Shown piece by piece: positions 37,840 through 47,427 of a stretch of 64,000 bases of DNA. The position numbers and the translations under genes were made by a program. How positions within the stretch are numbered: the stretch's first letter is position 1; each line of letters opens with the position of its first letter. The stretch comes from Verrucomicrobiaceae bacterium (lineage in GTDB: Bacteria; Verrucomicrobiota; Verrucomicrobiia; Chthoniobacterales; Chthoniobacteraceae), in the NCBI GenBank assembly GCA_005791535.1, contig SXWH01000157.1, forward strand, positions 1 through 64,000. Direction: 5' to 3'. The notes beneath the pieces were generated by a model. It was not told the origin of the DNA and made no database searches. It saw nothing but the letters and a program-made list of their open reading frames with translations.

Positions 37840-38961
37840 GTGAACCGGTTCGGCACATTCGTGATGCCATTTCTCACGCTCTTCCTCACCGGACGAGGAC
37901 ACCCGCCCACTTCCGTCGCCTGGGTGCTATCGGCAAATGGTGTGGGCCAGTTTCTATCATCGATCCTCGGCGGGTATTGGTCTGATCGAATTGGCAGGCG
38001 ACGCGTAATCGTTCTCGGAACCCTCGGAAATGCCGCGGGAATATTTGCGATGTACTTTATGCAACCGCTGTGGGCGATCGCACTGATGATGCTGATTGCC
38101 GGATTTGCATCCGGCTTCTACATGCCTGCAAGCACCGCGCTCCTCGCCGACATCGTGCCTGAACCGATGCGCCTCCGTGCGTATGCGATGCAGCGTCTGG
38201 CCATCAACGCAGGCTTTGCGTGCGGCGCGTCCGCAGCAGGCTTCTTGATCTCGATCTCCGCGTTCGCACTTTTTGCCGGCGATGCAATCACCACGGCAAT
38301 GTTTGGTCTTATAGCATGGCGCTTTCTCCCGCGCGGCCACCGCGTCGAGCGGCACGAGGCCACGTGGGCGCAGGCATGGGCACACATCCGGCACGATCGT
38401 GCATTTCGCGGACTCTTCTGGGCCACGATCTTCTCGTCGCTCGTATTTCAGCAGTTCAATTCCACATTCGGACTCGAACTGCGCCAGAGGGGCATAACGC
38501 TTCAAATCGGCCCATGGTTCTTCAATTCGGAGCAGGTCTTCGGACTTCTGCTCGGCTGGAATGGACTTATGGTCGTCCTATTTGAGCTTCCGCTCACGCG
38601 CTGGACGCAACAATTCGAGGCGCGGCGCGTGATCATCGCGGGGTATTTGCTGATCGGATTTGGGTTCGCACTCAACGCACTCGCAGGCGGCACCGCACTT
38701 TTCTTCGCCGGGATGACGCTTTTCACCATCGGCGAAATGCTCAGCCAGCCCATGCGAAATGCGTATATCGCACAAATCGCGCCGCTCCACCTGCGTGGTC
38801 GCTACATGGGTGCGCTCGCCATGGCCGGCACCGCAGCCGTAGCACTCGGGCCGCACGCGAGCCTGCGAATTCACGCGTGGAATTCGCAGGCATTATGGAT
38901 CGGATGCGCCGTGCTCGGAATCCTTTCCGCGCTTACGCTTGCACGAGCCCGGAGCCATTAG
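37840..38961 (+). CDS. MFS transporter (start uncertain)
   Basis: 373 residues from the GTG at 37840, with about 11 membrane segments and the MFS motif A region GGYWSDRIGRRRVIV between helices 2 and 3. The substrate cannot be told; drug or metabolite efflux is usual. The true protein probably begins earlier: the same frame upstream encodes SELRSLPRAYWILVGGWF, completing the first membrane helix, but no ATG, GTG or TTG is in that frame before the rpmA terminator. A CTG at 37780 is a candidate. It ends convergently with the next gene, overlapping by 4 bases. Confidence 0.85.
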   Translation: MNRFGTFVMPFLTLFLTGRGHPPTSVAWVLSANGVGQFLSSILGGYWSDRIGRRRVIVLGTLGNAAGIFAMYFMQPLWAIALMMLIAGFASGFYMPASTALLADIVPEPMRLRAYAMQRLAINAGFACGASAAGFLISISAFALFAGDAITTAMFGLIAWRFLPRGHRVERHEATWAQAWAHIRHDRAFRGLFWATIFSSLVFQQFNSTFGLELRQRGITLQIGPWFFNSEQVFGLLLGWNGLMVVLFELPLTRWTQQFEARRVIIAGYLLIGFGFALNALAGGTALFFAGMTLFTIGEMLSQPMRNAYIAQIAPLHLRGRYMGALAMAGTAAVALGPHASLRIHAWNSQALWIGCAVLGILSALTLARARSH

Positions 38962-41114
38962 CGACGGAAGAGGAACTCCTTCGAATTGAGCAATGCCCAC
39001 GCGGCATCCTCCGCTGCTGTGCGGCGATCGCCGTTTGAAAGATGCCGCGAAAATGCCCGCACTTCCGTTTCCGTCGGCACGCGGCCGAGGATTGTCCAAA
39101 CCATCGAGTCCACCGCAGCGGCGGGTTCCATCATGCTCCAAGCGGTCACTCTCGGCGAACGCGTGAGCAAATCCCGCATCACTGGGCCCGATATAAGCTG
39201 AAATGCCTGTACCACCGTAGGCTCGCCAAGGCGCTCGCAATCCGTGGCCACGAGCCGCGGCGGCTTGCCGAACGCAAGCTGGAAAAAATCCCACTCGGAA
39301 TCGAGCGGACGATAATGTTTCCGACCTTCCGGTACCTGCGAAACGCGCCCCAATCCAGGGTGCCCGGGAATTTCCAAGTTCACACCCAGCGCCTTCGCCG
39401 TGGAATCGAGAATTTGCTCGGCGCCTAGCCGTTTCACCACGGCTCGCGAAGCGTTGAATTCATCACCCGCGCCGATGCCGAGTTGGTACGTTTTCGACAG
39501 GACGATCGTGCGGATCAAGCGGCGGAGATCGAATCCATTCGAAGCGAACTCACGACCCAATGCATCGAGCAATTCCGGGTGCGACGGCGGATTGCTGGCG
39601 CGAAAGTCATCCGGCGGATCGACCAGTCCACGTCCCAGCAGATTCGCCCAAACCCGATTTGCCTGCATCCTTGCGAACTGTGGCGAACGGCTGAGCCAAT
39701 CACCAAGAGCATCGAGTTCATCCTTTCCCTGCGGCACCGGACCGCCTCCGAGGAAGCGCATCGCCGCGGCCTCGCCGGTGCGCGGATTCACAACACGCGC
39801 ATTGCCCGACATGTTCACGATTTGCTCCCCTTTGAACTCCTTCTGATCGTTTGTGTCCTTGCGTTCGTTTTTTACGATTTTGTAGTCCACGCGCCGGAAA
39901 ACCGATGTCCAGTCGTAGTAATCGGCCTGCGTCCAACGCTCGAACGGATGATTGTGGCACTGCGCGCAGTTGATCTGCGTGCCAAGAAACACGCGCGCCG
40001 TGTTTTCACCGCGCGAAACCGGGTCGCGATTTGCGCGCCACCAATTCGCCGGCGGATTCTCATACGTACTGCCGCGGGCCGAAACGAGTTCCCGTGCGAA
40101 AACGTCCATCGGCTTGTTGGCCGCAATGCTTGCGCGAATCCACGCGTGGAAAACCGACACTCCTTTTGCATCAAGCTGCCGCTCTTCGATCCGCAGCAAA
40201 TCCGCCCACTTCAGCGCCCAGAAATCCGCGAATTCCCCGCGCTGCAAGAGCGCATCCACAAGCCGCGCGCGCTTGTCGGGATTCCCATCCGCCGTGAATG
40301 CGCGCGCCGTGGCCTCCGACGGAATCACTCCAAGCAAATCCAAATACAGCCGACGCACAAAAGTCGCATCGTCACACAACGGCGCGGGATTCATTCGGAG
40401 TGAGCGGAGCTTCGCGAAAATGTGCTCATCCACAAAGCCAGCCGGCTCTGGTCCGCTCCACCGGAAATCCTCTCGTTGCGGAATGAACGCCAACCGCGCG
40501 GGTTTCTGGCGGCCAAGATACCGCACAACCACCGTCACCTCGCCCGGACCAACTGCTTCGACTCCACCCTCGATATCGACTTTCACCATCGTGTCGCTCG
40601 GCTCGTAAACAGCGAGTCGCGATACATCGCGCCGCGTCCCGTCCGGAAAAACCGCCGTTGCACGGATTCGTGTCGCGCGCCGCGGCTCGATCACCACTTC
40701 GGTTTCCGGCGTCACTTCAAGCTCCAAGGGGACCGCGGCACCGGAGGAATCGGGCGCACCAGCTCGCAACCAATCCAGCAAGATCCGGCCTTCCACCGAA
40801 TCCGCTCCAAAACGCCGCCCGCCCTCGTGCGGCACCGATCCAGTCGCCTTCAAAAGCACGAGACTTTCGGCCGGTTCAAAAACATTCACCCGGCGCCCGC
40901 CCTGCTCACGGGCAAGCGCAGCCCAGTCATCCGCCGGATCCTGACCACGAAGCGACAATTTGAACGCCCCCTTCCCCTGCCCGTTTCCATGGCACGCCCC
41001 GGAATTGCATCCCGCCTTGCTCAGGACCGCCATCACATCCGTACGAAATTCCACCGCCCGCGCACCCGCGCAAGCTGCAGCAAAAACCACCGCGAGAAAC
41101 CAGCGAAACACCAT
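38958..41114 (-). CDS. PVC cytochrome-domain protein with DUF1549 and DUF1553
   Basis: 718 residues with a signal peptide. Near the N-terminus is a CNSGACHG motif (Cys36, Cys41, His42), a variant PSCyt1-type heme site. An Ig-like module follows (~130-210), then DUF1549 (~225-430) with a canonical CxxCH heme motif, CAQCH at 383-387, and DUF1553 (~480-715) ending LLNSKEFLFRR. Such proteins are abundant in Planctomycetes and Verrucomicrobia and are often paired with sulfatase-like DUF1501 proteins; no such partner is seen here. Redox or polysaccharide-breakdown roles are proposed but unproven. The ATG at 41114 directly precedes the signal peptide. Confidence 0.9.
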   Translation of the reverse strand: MVFRWFLAVVFAAACAGARAVEFRTDVMAVLSKAGCNSGACHGNGQGKGAFKLSLRGQDPADDWAALAREQGGRRVNVFEPAESLVLLKATGSVPHEGGRRFGADSVEGRILLDWLRAGAPDSSGAAVPLELEVTPETEVVIEPRRATRIRATAVFPDGTRRDVSRLAVYEPSDTMVKVDIEGGVEAVGPGEVTVVVRYLGRQKPARLAFIPQREDFRWSGPEPAGFVDEHIFAKLRSLRMNPAPLCDDATFVRRLYLDLLGVIPSEATARAFTADGNPDKRARLVDALLQRGEFADFWALKWADLLRIEERQLDAKGVSVFHAWIRASIAANKPMDVFARELVSARGSTYENPPANWWRANRDPVSRGENTARVFLGTQINCAQCHNHPFERWTQADYYDWTSVFRRVDYKIVKNERKDTNDQKEFKGEQIVNMSGNARVVNPRTGEAAAMRFLGGGPVPQGKDELDALGDWLSRSPQFARMQANRVWANLLGRGLVDPPDDFRASNPPSHPELLDALGREFASNGFDLRRLIRTIVLSKTYQLGIGAGDEFNASRAVVKRLGAEQILDSTAKALGVNLEIPGHPGLGRVSQVPEGRKHYRPLDSEWDFFQLAFGKPPRLVATDCERLGEPTVVQAFQLISGPVMRDLLTRSPRVTAWSMMEPAAAVDSMVWTILGRVPTETEVRAFSRHLSNGDRRTAAEDAAWALLNSKEFLFRR

Positions 41115-41318
41115 CGCATGCAAAAGCCCCGAGGCCCCGGAACCTTTGATCTCGAAGTCCCTCGCGTCGCCACACTCCGCCCGGAAAAACCCGGTGAAGA
41201 TCAGACGCAGCGGGCGCAATGAGTTCCCAGTCGTCCGGACCGACGCCGAACAAACCGACGCTTGCATTCCAAACACGGCCGCGCCTAGCATTGGGTGGCT
41301 GTCCCCACGGCCATCCCA

Positions 41319-42164
41319 ATGACCAATAATACGACTGAACGCATCCTGCGCCCAACCCGGGGCCTCGTGAGCGTCAATCTCGGCGAGCTCTGGCGTTTCC
41401 GTGAGTTGCTGGGTTTGCTCGCTTGGCGGGATGTGCTTGTACGTTACAAGCAGACCTACCTTGGAATCGCCTGGGCCGTGCTGCAACCGGTGCTCACCAT
41501 GCTGGTTTTCAGCGTCATGTTTGGGAAACTGGCGAAGTTCGAGAGTCGCGGAGCACCCTACTCGATTCTCGTTCTCGCCGGACTGTTGCCATGGCAGTTT
41601 TTCTCCAGCGCGCTATCGGAGAGCAGTAATTCGCTCGTGGCGTCAGCGAGAATCATCTCGAAGGTCTATTTTCCCCGCCTGATCATCCCGATTAGTTCGG
41701 TGCTCGGCGGGCTGCTGGACATCCTTATCGCGACGGGGATTCTGCTTGTGATGATGCCTTTCTACGGCGTTGAGTTCCGCTGGCATTTGCTGCTGCTCCC
41801 CCTGTTTTTCGTAGCTGCATTCCTGCCGGCGCTTGCCGCGGGGATTTGGTTCAGTGCTTTGAATGTGCAGTATCGCGACGTGCGCTACATTGTTCCGTTC
41901 ATCACGCGACTGGGGATGTATGTGACGCCGGTGGGCTTTTTGTGGCAGACACAATTGACCGGACCGTGGGAAAAGTGGCGCCTGCTTTATCACCTGAATC
42001 CACTCGTGGGCCCCATCGATGGATTCCGCTGGTGCGTGCTCGGCGACCAATTCGCGCCGTGGTGGCCGGGCTTTTGGATGAGCGTGGGAATCACGGTTGT
42101 GCTGCTCATCGCCGGACTTGCCTACTTTCGGCAGGTTGAAAGGAACTTCGCGGATATCGTGTAA
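41319..42164 (+). CDS. ABC-2 type polysaccharide export permease (Wzm-like)
   Basis: 281 residues with about six membrane segments. The family pattern is LAWRDVLVRYKQTYLGIAWAVLQPVLTMLVF near the N-terminus, LPWQFFSSALSESSNSLV, and LNPLVGPIDGFRW before the last helix. It forms the inner-membrane channel of an O-antigen/teichoic-acid type ABC exporter together with the next gene. The ATG at 41319 is preferred to a GTG eight codons earlier. The stop TAA shares one base with the next ATG, so the pair is translationally coupled. Confidence 0.93.
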   Translation: MTNNTTERILRPTRGLVSVNLGELWRFRELLGLLAWRDVLVRYKQTYLGIAWAVLQPVLTMLVFSVMFGKLAKFESRGAPYSILVLAGLLPWQFFSSALSESSNSLVASARIISKVYFPRLIIPISSVLGGLLDILIATGILLVMMPFYGVEFRWHLLLLPLFFVAAFLPALAAGIWFSALNVQYRDVRYIVPFITRLGMYVTPVGFLWQTQLTGPWEKWRLLYHLNPLVGPIDGFRWCVLGDQFAPWWPGFWMSVGITVVLLIAGLAYFRQVERNFADIV

Positions 42165-43471
42165 TGGAGGACTACTGCATCAGCATCCGCGGAGTCGGAA
42201 AAAGGTTCAATCTCCGCGAAAGTGGCGGTCACGATACGTTGCGCGATCAGATCGCCGGACTTGCAAAACGCCTGCTCGGAAAAAGCCGGGCGCAGCGGGA
42301 GAGTGGCGAATTCTGGGCCGTGAAGGATGTATCGTTCGACGTAAAACCCGGCGATGTCGTCGGAATTGTGGGGCACAACGGCGCCGGAAAATCGACGCTG
42401 CTGAAGCTGCTCAGCCAGATTAGCGAGCCATCCGCAGGCGAAATTCGCGTGCGCGGGCGGATCGCCAGCCTGCTTGAGGTCGGCACCGGCTTTCACCCGG
42501 AACTGAGCGGCCGTGAAAACATTTTCCTCAATGGAGCGATTCTCGGAATGACGAAGGCGGAGATTCGCTCGAAGTTCGATGAGATAGTCGCATTTGCCGA
42601 GGTGGAGAAATTTCTCGATACGCCTGTTAAACGCTACAGCAGCGGCATGTATGTGCGGCTCGCGTTTGCCGTCGCAGCAAATCTGGAACCGGAGATTCTC
42701 GTCGTCGACGAAGTACTTGCCGTGGGCGACATTCAGTTCCAGAAACGCTGCCTCGGCAAAATGGCGGACGTGGCAAAGTCGGGGCGTACGATTCTGTTTG
42801 TGAGCCACAACCTCGCCGCCGTGCAGAAACTTTGCACCCGCGGCATCCTGTTGAAATCGGGCTCGCTTGTTTACGATGGCAGCACGGAGGAATGCATTAC
42901 CCGCTACCTTGCCTCCGTAAAGGAAGCGCAGGGTGAACTGACCGGCTACGCTGTGAATCAACCGCTCCTCGACAGCCAGTCGCCCGATGCGCCGATTCGC
43001 GTGACCTGTCTGGAAATGTTCGATTTGGAAGGTGCACCGCTCCACCACATGGATGTGAACGATGGTTTCCGGATTCGCATCCACTACGAGTGCACCGGCG
43101 ATTACGCAAAAGGCGCGGTGTCCGTGCTTCTGCAAATCCGCACGCACCTCGGCCAGGAACTCGTGCGCCTTTCCACGATGCCGGTGAGCGGATACGAAAT
43201 CGACCATCTTGCGCGTGTCGGCTACGTGGACCTCACGATCGACAGCCTGCCGCTCGTCGGTGGGAGATACCTGCTCGGTGTGCATTTTTACCGTCCGCAT
43301 GTGGAGGCGATGCTCATTCTTTCGGACGTGGTAACGCTGGAAGTGGCGCCGACCGACGTGTACGGCAGTGGAATCGGGATGGATCAGAATCAAGGAGTCA
43401 TCGTCGCAAACCACAAATGGCACCACCACGTCATCGTGCCGAAGGGCGGGACTCCGCCTGCAAATTTATGA
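42164..43471 (+). CDS. ABC exporter ATPase with C-terminal Wzt-like glycan-binding domain
   Basis: 435 residues. The ATPase part (1-250) has Walker A GHNGAGKST, the signature RYSSGMYVRLAFA, Walker B ILVVDEVLAVGD and the switch histidine in FVSHN. Residues ~260-435 match the Wzt C-terminal beta-sandwich, which in O9a-type systems binds the modified non-reducing end of the glycan before export. The next two genes encode methyltransferases, the kind of enzyme that adds such a cap, which fits that model. Overlaps the next gene by ATGA. Confidence 0.94.
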   Translation: MEDYCISIRGVGKRFNLRESGGHDTLRDQIAGLAKRLLGKSRAQRESGEFWAVKDVSFDVKPGDVVGIVGHNGAGKSTLLKLLSQISEPSAGEIRVRGRIASLLEVGTGFHPELSGRENIFLNGAILGMTKAEIRSKFDEIVAFAEVEKFLDTPVKRYSSGMYVRLAFAVAANLEPEILVVDEVLAVGDIQFQKRCLGKMADVAKSGRTILFVSHNLAAVQKLCTRGILLKSGSLVYDGSTEECITRYLASVKEAQGELTGYAVNQPLLDSQSPDAPIRVTCLEMFDLEGAPLHHMDVNDGFRIRIHYECTGDYAKGAVSVLLQIRTHLGQELVRLSTMPVSGYEIDHLARVGYVDLTIDSLPLVGGRYLLGVHFYRPHVEAMLILSDVVTLEVAPTDVYGSGIGMDQNQGVIVANHKWHHHVIVPKGGTPPANL

Positions 43472-44451
43472 GCAACGCTGCGAACCATTTTGCATGCAGA
43501 ATCTGCGGCGGCACCGAGGGGGGAAGCTACAAGGTGCGGGAGATGATGATGGGCCTGCGCGAGGAGTTCGATTACTTTGAGTGCGCAAGCTGCGGCTGCC
43601 TTCAAATAAAGAATATTCCCGAAGATATCGCGAAATATTACCCCGCGAACTATCGCTTCACCTTTACACCTCCGGAAGACAAGGACAGTGCGCTGACCAA
43701 ATTCATGAAGCGCAAACTCGCGCGACACTTCTTTGGGGAGCCAAACCTGCTTGGCGCTCTGCTCGCGCAGAAATACAAGCGCGGTTCGCTCCCGCCCGGC
43801 GTGGATCGAATCGGCAATCGTCTTCGGGTCGATTCACGCATTCTTGAAGTCGGCTGCGGCGTCGGCCGCCATTTGTGGCACTTGAAGGAGCGCGGCTTCC
43901 GCAATCTGCTTGGCATCGATCCATTCATCGCGGGCGATGAAGATCACAGCCCCGATTTCAAAATCCGAAAATGCTTCATCGATGAAGTTCAGGGGCACTT
44001 TGACTTCATCATGCTCCAGTATTCGTTCGAGCATCTGCCAAATCCTGCGGAGATTCTCCGCTCGATCCGCCGGTTGCTCGCACCGGGCGGCATCTCGCTC
44101 ATCCGAATCCCGGTTTCAGGCTGTTACGCGTGGAAAAAATATGGCGTAAACTGGGTTGCGCTCGACGCGCCGCGCCACCTTTTCCTCCACACCGAGAAAA
44201 GCCTCGCCATCATCGCCGCCGCGGCGGGTTTGGAGGTATTCGACAGGATGTGCGACGGCAACGCGTTTCAAATTTGGGGCAGCGAGCAGTTTCAGCAGGA
44301 CATACCGCTCATGGACCCGCGTTCGCCCTACAAGAGCGAAAAACCGACCCTCTTCAGCGCGGAACAGATGGCATCGTTTGAGGCGCGCGCGAAGGAACTC
44401 AACGCAACGGGCGAAGGCGATTCGTTCTCGTTTTATCTTCGAGCCAAATGA
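43468..44451 (+). CDS. SAM-dependent methyltransferase with N-terminal zinc ribbon
   Basis: 327 residues. Two Cys pairs (10/13 in CRIC and 39/42 in CASC) form a likely zinc ribbon. The class I methyltransferase fold starts at ILEVGCGVGRHL (126-137), with LLGIDPF as acidic strand 2 and FIMLQYSFEHLPNP as motif post-II. This layout is common among sugar C- and O-methyltransferases in nucleotide-sugar and O-antigen clusters. The start at 43468 overlaps the Wzt stop as ATGA, and its stop overlaps the next ATG in the same way. The methyl acceptor is unknown. Confidence 0.88.
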   Translation: MSNAANHFACRICGGTEGGSYKVREMMMGLREEFDYFECASCGCLQIKNIPEDIAKYYPANYRFTFTPPEDKDSALTKFMKRKLARHFFGEPNLLGALLAQKYKRGSLPPGVDRIGNRLRVDSRILEVGCGVGRHLWHLKERGFRNLLGIDPFIAGDEDHSPDFKIRKCFIDEVQGHFDFIMLQYSFEHLPNPAEILRSIRRLLAPGGISLIRIPVSGCYAWKKYGVNWVALDAPRHLFLHTEKSLAIIAAAAGLEVFDRMCDGNAFQIWGSEQFQQDIPLMDPRSPYKSEKPTLFSAEQMASFEARAKELNATGEGDSFSFYLRAK

Positions 44452-45863
44452 CTTCACCGAAGGAAAAAATTGCCGTCATTGTTCCCGTTTACGGGCAGTT
44501 GGAGTTCGTTATCCGCTGCCTCAAAAGCCTGGTGCGCCACACCTCCGACTATCGGTGCTTTATCATCGACGATGGCTCCCCGGATTGGAACGACGCATGG
44601 CTTGAAGAATTCAAGGCGATCGTTCCCGCTGAGCGGATGTACTTTGAGAAATTCGACCCGAACCGTGGCCTCACCGCCGCTTGGAATCGCGGCCTCGAAC
44701 TTGCACGCGACGCCGGCATTCCGTACGCGGCGCTCGTAAACTCCGACACCCTGTTCTCGCCGGGCTGGCTGCTGCGCACGCTCGACGCGCTCGAGAAAGT
44801 GGACCTTGTCGGACCAATGTCGAACGCCGCGGGTGACATGAAGCATCAGCAAATCGAGTTCGTCATCCGCAACTACAAGATCGACGACAACGAGGACGCG
44901 ATCAACGAACTGTCCGCAACGCTGAAACGGAAGTTCTCGGGAGTAATCAAACCGGGCTGGGTGAACGGATTCTGGATGGCGGCGAAGACCGACGTGTGGT
45001 GGGCCAACAAGTTTGACGACACCCACGTCTTCAATCCCGCGAACCGTCTCACCGGCAACGAAACCGAGTTTCAAAAACGCTTTAAAGGAAAGGTTGGCGC
45101 GGCGCAGGACATTTTCATTTTTCACTACCGGAGCGTTTCCCGCGGGCTGGAAAATGCAGAGCAGCAGTACTGCAAAGGCTGGTTCCGAATCGAGGATGGC
45201 AAAGCCTCCGGAGCCGTTCCGGACTTCAATTCCTCCTACGTTTCCCGGCGCTCGGACCTTGTGGCCTTCATCCCGGAAACAGTGAAGCGCGTACTCGATG
45301 TCGGATGCAGCGTGGGTGCACTGGGCTATCAACTCAAACAGCGGCAAGGCGCGTACGTGGCGGGAATCGAATACGATGCCGAGATGGGAAAACACGCCGC
45401 GAGCGTGCTCGACCACGTCATTGTCGGCGATGCGGAAACCGTGAGCACCACCGAGATTTCGCGCGGCGAGTTGTTCGATTGCATCGTCTTCGCGGATATT
45501 CTCGAACATCTGCGCGACCCTTGGAACACGCTCGCACGTTACGCCTCCGTGCTGAAGCCCGGCGGATACGTGGTCACCTCGCTTCCGAATATCCGGCACT
45601 TCACCACAATTTGTAATTTGCTCTTCGCCGGGTACTGGCCCTACCGGACGCGCGGAATTCACGACCGCACCCACCTCCGGAATTTCACCAAGCGCAACAT
45701 CGAGGAGCTTTTTGAGTTCGCGAATATGCACGTCAAATCCTGGCACCGCATTTTCCGAATCATCGAAAAACCGCATGATTGGAACCGATTCGCCAAGTGG
45801 TTCGCATTCCCGCCGTTTCGCGAACTAATGACCTTTCAGTATTACGTCCTCGCGCAGAAGTAG
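44448..45863 (+). CDS. fused GT2 glycosyltransferase and SAM methyltransferase
   Basis: 471 residues. Residues ~6-240 are a GT-A fold family 2 glycosyltransferase: AVIVPVYGQLEFVIRCLKSL, FIIDDGSPD, GLTAAWNRGLELA, and NSD (98-100) in place of the usual DxD, followed by GWVNGFWMA. Residues ~275-470 are a class I methyltransferase: VLDVGCSVGALG near 281-292, CIVFADILEHLRDP and LKPGGYVVTSLPN, resembling MetW-type domains. One chain may therefore add and methylate a sugar. Overlaps the previous gene by ATGA and lies 4 bases before the next. Confidence 0.9.
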   Translation: MTSPKEKIAVIVPVYGQLEFVIRCLKSLVRHTSDYRCFIIDDGSPDWNDAWLEEFKAIVPAERMYFEKFDPNRGLTAAWNRGLELARDAGIPYAALVNSDTLFSPGWLLRTLDALEKVDLVGPMSNAAGDMKHQQIEFVIRNYKIDDNEDAINELSATLKRKFSGVIKPGWVNGFWMAAKTDVWWANKFDDTHVFNPANRLTGNETEFQKRFKGKVGAAQDIFIFHYRSVSRGLENAEQQYCKGWFRIEDGKASGAVPDFNSSYVSRRSDLVAFIPETVKRVLDVGCSVGALGYQLKQRQGAYVAGIEYDAEMGKHAASVLDHVIVGDAETVSTTEISRGELFDCIVFADILEHLRDPWNTLARYASVLKPGGYVVTSLPNIRHFTTICNLLFAGYWPYRTRGIHDRTHLRNFTKRNIEELFEFANMHVKSWHRIFRIIEKPHDWNRFAKWFAFPPFRELMTFQYYVLAQK

Positions 45864-45867
45864 CCGG

Positions 45868-47427
45868 ATGAACTTGCTGACACCCATCGAACAAAGCACC
45901 GTCCAGCGCCTCCGCTTTCGCAGGCAGTTCGTTCTGGCGCCGCGTCCGCTTGAGAAGTTCGCCGACTGGCAGCAGCGCCGGGTCGCCGGAAAATGGACCA
46001 TTCACGCGCACCCCGACTTGCCACTGGCACAATCCCGAAGCGGCACGACGGAAGTGACCCTCATCGGATGCTGCCTGAATCCCGACGCCCCATCGCAGAC
46101 CGATGCGGAAATCTGCCAGTGGCTCGCTGAGGGAACGGAGACAATCGAGGACCTCGAGCGAAAGACCCGGCGACTCACCGGACGCTGGGTAGTGCTTTTT
46201 TGCAACGCGAGCGGTGATTTCCTGATGCCGGACCCGTGCGCGATGCGGCTAGTCCAGTATTTTGAGCATCATCCCGACGGCCCGTGGTGCTTCACACAAC
46301 CGGAATCGGTGAAGGACATTCTGCAACTCCGTATCAACCCGGAGGCGGAGCGCGAACTTTTCTCCACACCGTATTACCTCAACACGGTGGAACGCTGGCT
46401 GCCCGGCAGCGAGACGCATTACGAGAGCGTGAAGCATCTCAGCCCGAACCACTGGCTCGACCTCAGCACATCACGCCCCGCACGATTCTGGCCGCGGGAA
46501 AAGCTCGTGCCGGTTTCCGAAGAGGATGGCGTGGTCAAGGCGGGCGCGTTGCTGCGCGGCGGGATCGAGGCTGCAATCAAGCGCTTTCCCCTCGCCCTTC
46601 CGCTCACCGCCGGCTGGGACAGCCGGCTCTTGCTCGCTGCGGCAAAGCCGTTCGCAAAGGACATCTACTACTACACGCTGAAGTACAACTCCCACAGGCA
46701 GGACGCGTGCGACCTTTCCATTCCTGCTCGCCTTCTGGCCAAACTCGGCCTTCCACACCGCATGATTGAATGCCCCGCGGGAATGGCCGACGGTTTCGCC
46801 CGCATCTTCCACGAAAACGTAACGCTTGCCGCCTACGCGCACGGGCCGATCGTATACGGGCTTTTCCGGGAGTATCCGCAGGACCGCGTTTGCCTGAAAG
46901 GCATGTGCCTCGAAATCGCACGCTGCTTCCTTTATAAATACGACTACCCCGAGCATCTCGACGGTCGCCAACTCGCCGTGATCGCATGCGGCGCGAAACG
47001 CGTGAACGACTACATGATCCGGCATTTTGCCGGATGGCTCGCCGGGGCCCAACCGGCTGCAACAGCCGCTGGTTACGAAGTTCTGGACCTCTTTCAGTGG
47101 GAGCAGAAAGTCTCGAATCTCGTGTGCCATGTGGAGTCTTCTTTTGACATCACTTACGAGACAGTCGCGCTTTACAACAACCGCGCGCTACTCGAAACGC
47201 TGCTTGCAGTCCCGGCGAAATCGCGGCAGCACCCCGGCTACGGATTCTATCGGAAACTGATCGGACACCTCTGGCCCGAGACACTCTCCGAACCAATCAA
47301 TCCCGAATCGTTTTCCGAGTCGTTCCAGTCGCGAATCAAGACGGTGAAGCGCGATGCGAAGGCCACACTCCGGCGATTCGGTCTGCTCGCCACCGCAAAG
47401 AAACTCATCCGCCCGAAACAGCCGTGA
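45868..47427 (+). CDS. asparagine synthetase-like enzyme lacking the glutaminase cysteine
   Basis: 519 residues. The C-terminal part has the ATP-pyrophosphatase P-loop of AsnB relatives, LPLTAGWDSRLLL (TAGWDSR at 247-253, like SGGxDS). The N-terminal ~200 residues have the outline of the AsnB N-terminal domain (RWVVLFC, DPCAMRLVQY, LSPNHWLDL), but the protein starts MNLL, so the Cys2 nucleophile for glutamine hydrolysis is absent. It would have to use free ammonia or another amine, as the beta-lactam and carbapenam synthetases do. The substrate is unknown; amide formation on a glycan or amine precursor is inferred. The stop overlaps the next GTG start. Confidence 0.82.
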   Translation: MNLLTPIEQSTVQRLRFRRQFVLAPRPLEKFADWQQRRVAGKWTIHAHPDLPLAQSRSGTTEVTLIGCCLNPDAPSQTDAEICQWLAEGTETIEDLERKTRRLTGRWVVLFCNASGDFLMPDPCAMRLVQYFEHHPDGPWCFTQPESVKDILQLRINPEAERELFSTPYYLNTVERWLPGSETHYESVKHLSPNHWLDLSTSRPARFWPREKLVPVSEEDGVVKAGALLRGGIEAAIKRFPLALPLTAGWDSRLLLAAAKPFAKDIYYYTLKYNSHRQDACDLSIPARLLAKLGLPHRMIECPAGMADGFARIFHENVTLAAYAHGPIVYGLFREYPQDRVCLKGMCLEIARCFLYKYDYPEHLDGRQLAVIACGAKRVNDYMIRHFAGWLAGAQPAATAAGYEVLDLFQWEQKVSNLVCHVESSFDITYETVALYNNRALLETLLAVPAKSRQHPGYGFYRKLIGHLWPETLSEPINPESFSESFQSRIKTVKRDAKATLRRFGLLATAKKLIRPKQP

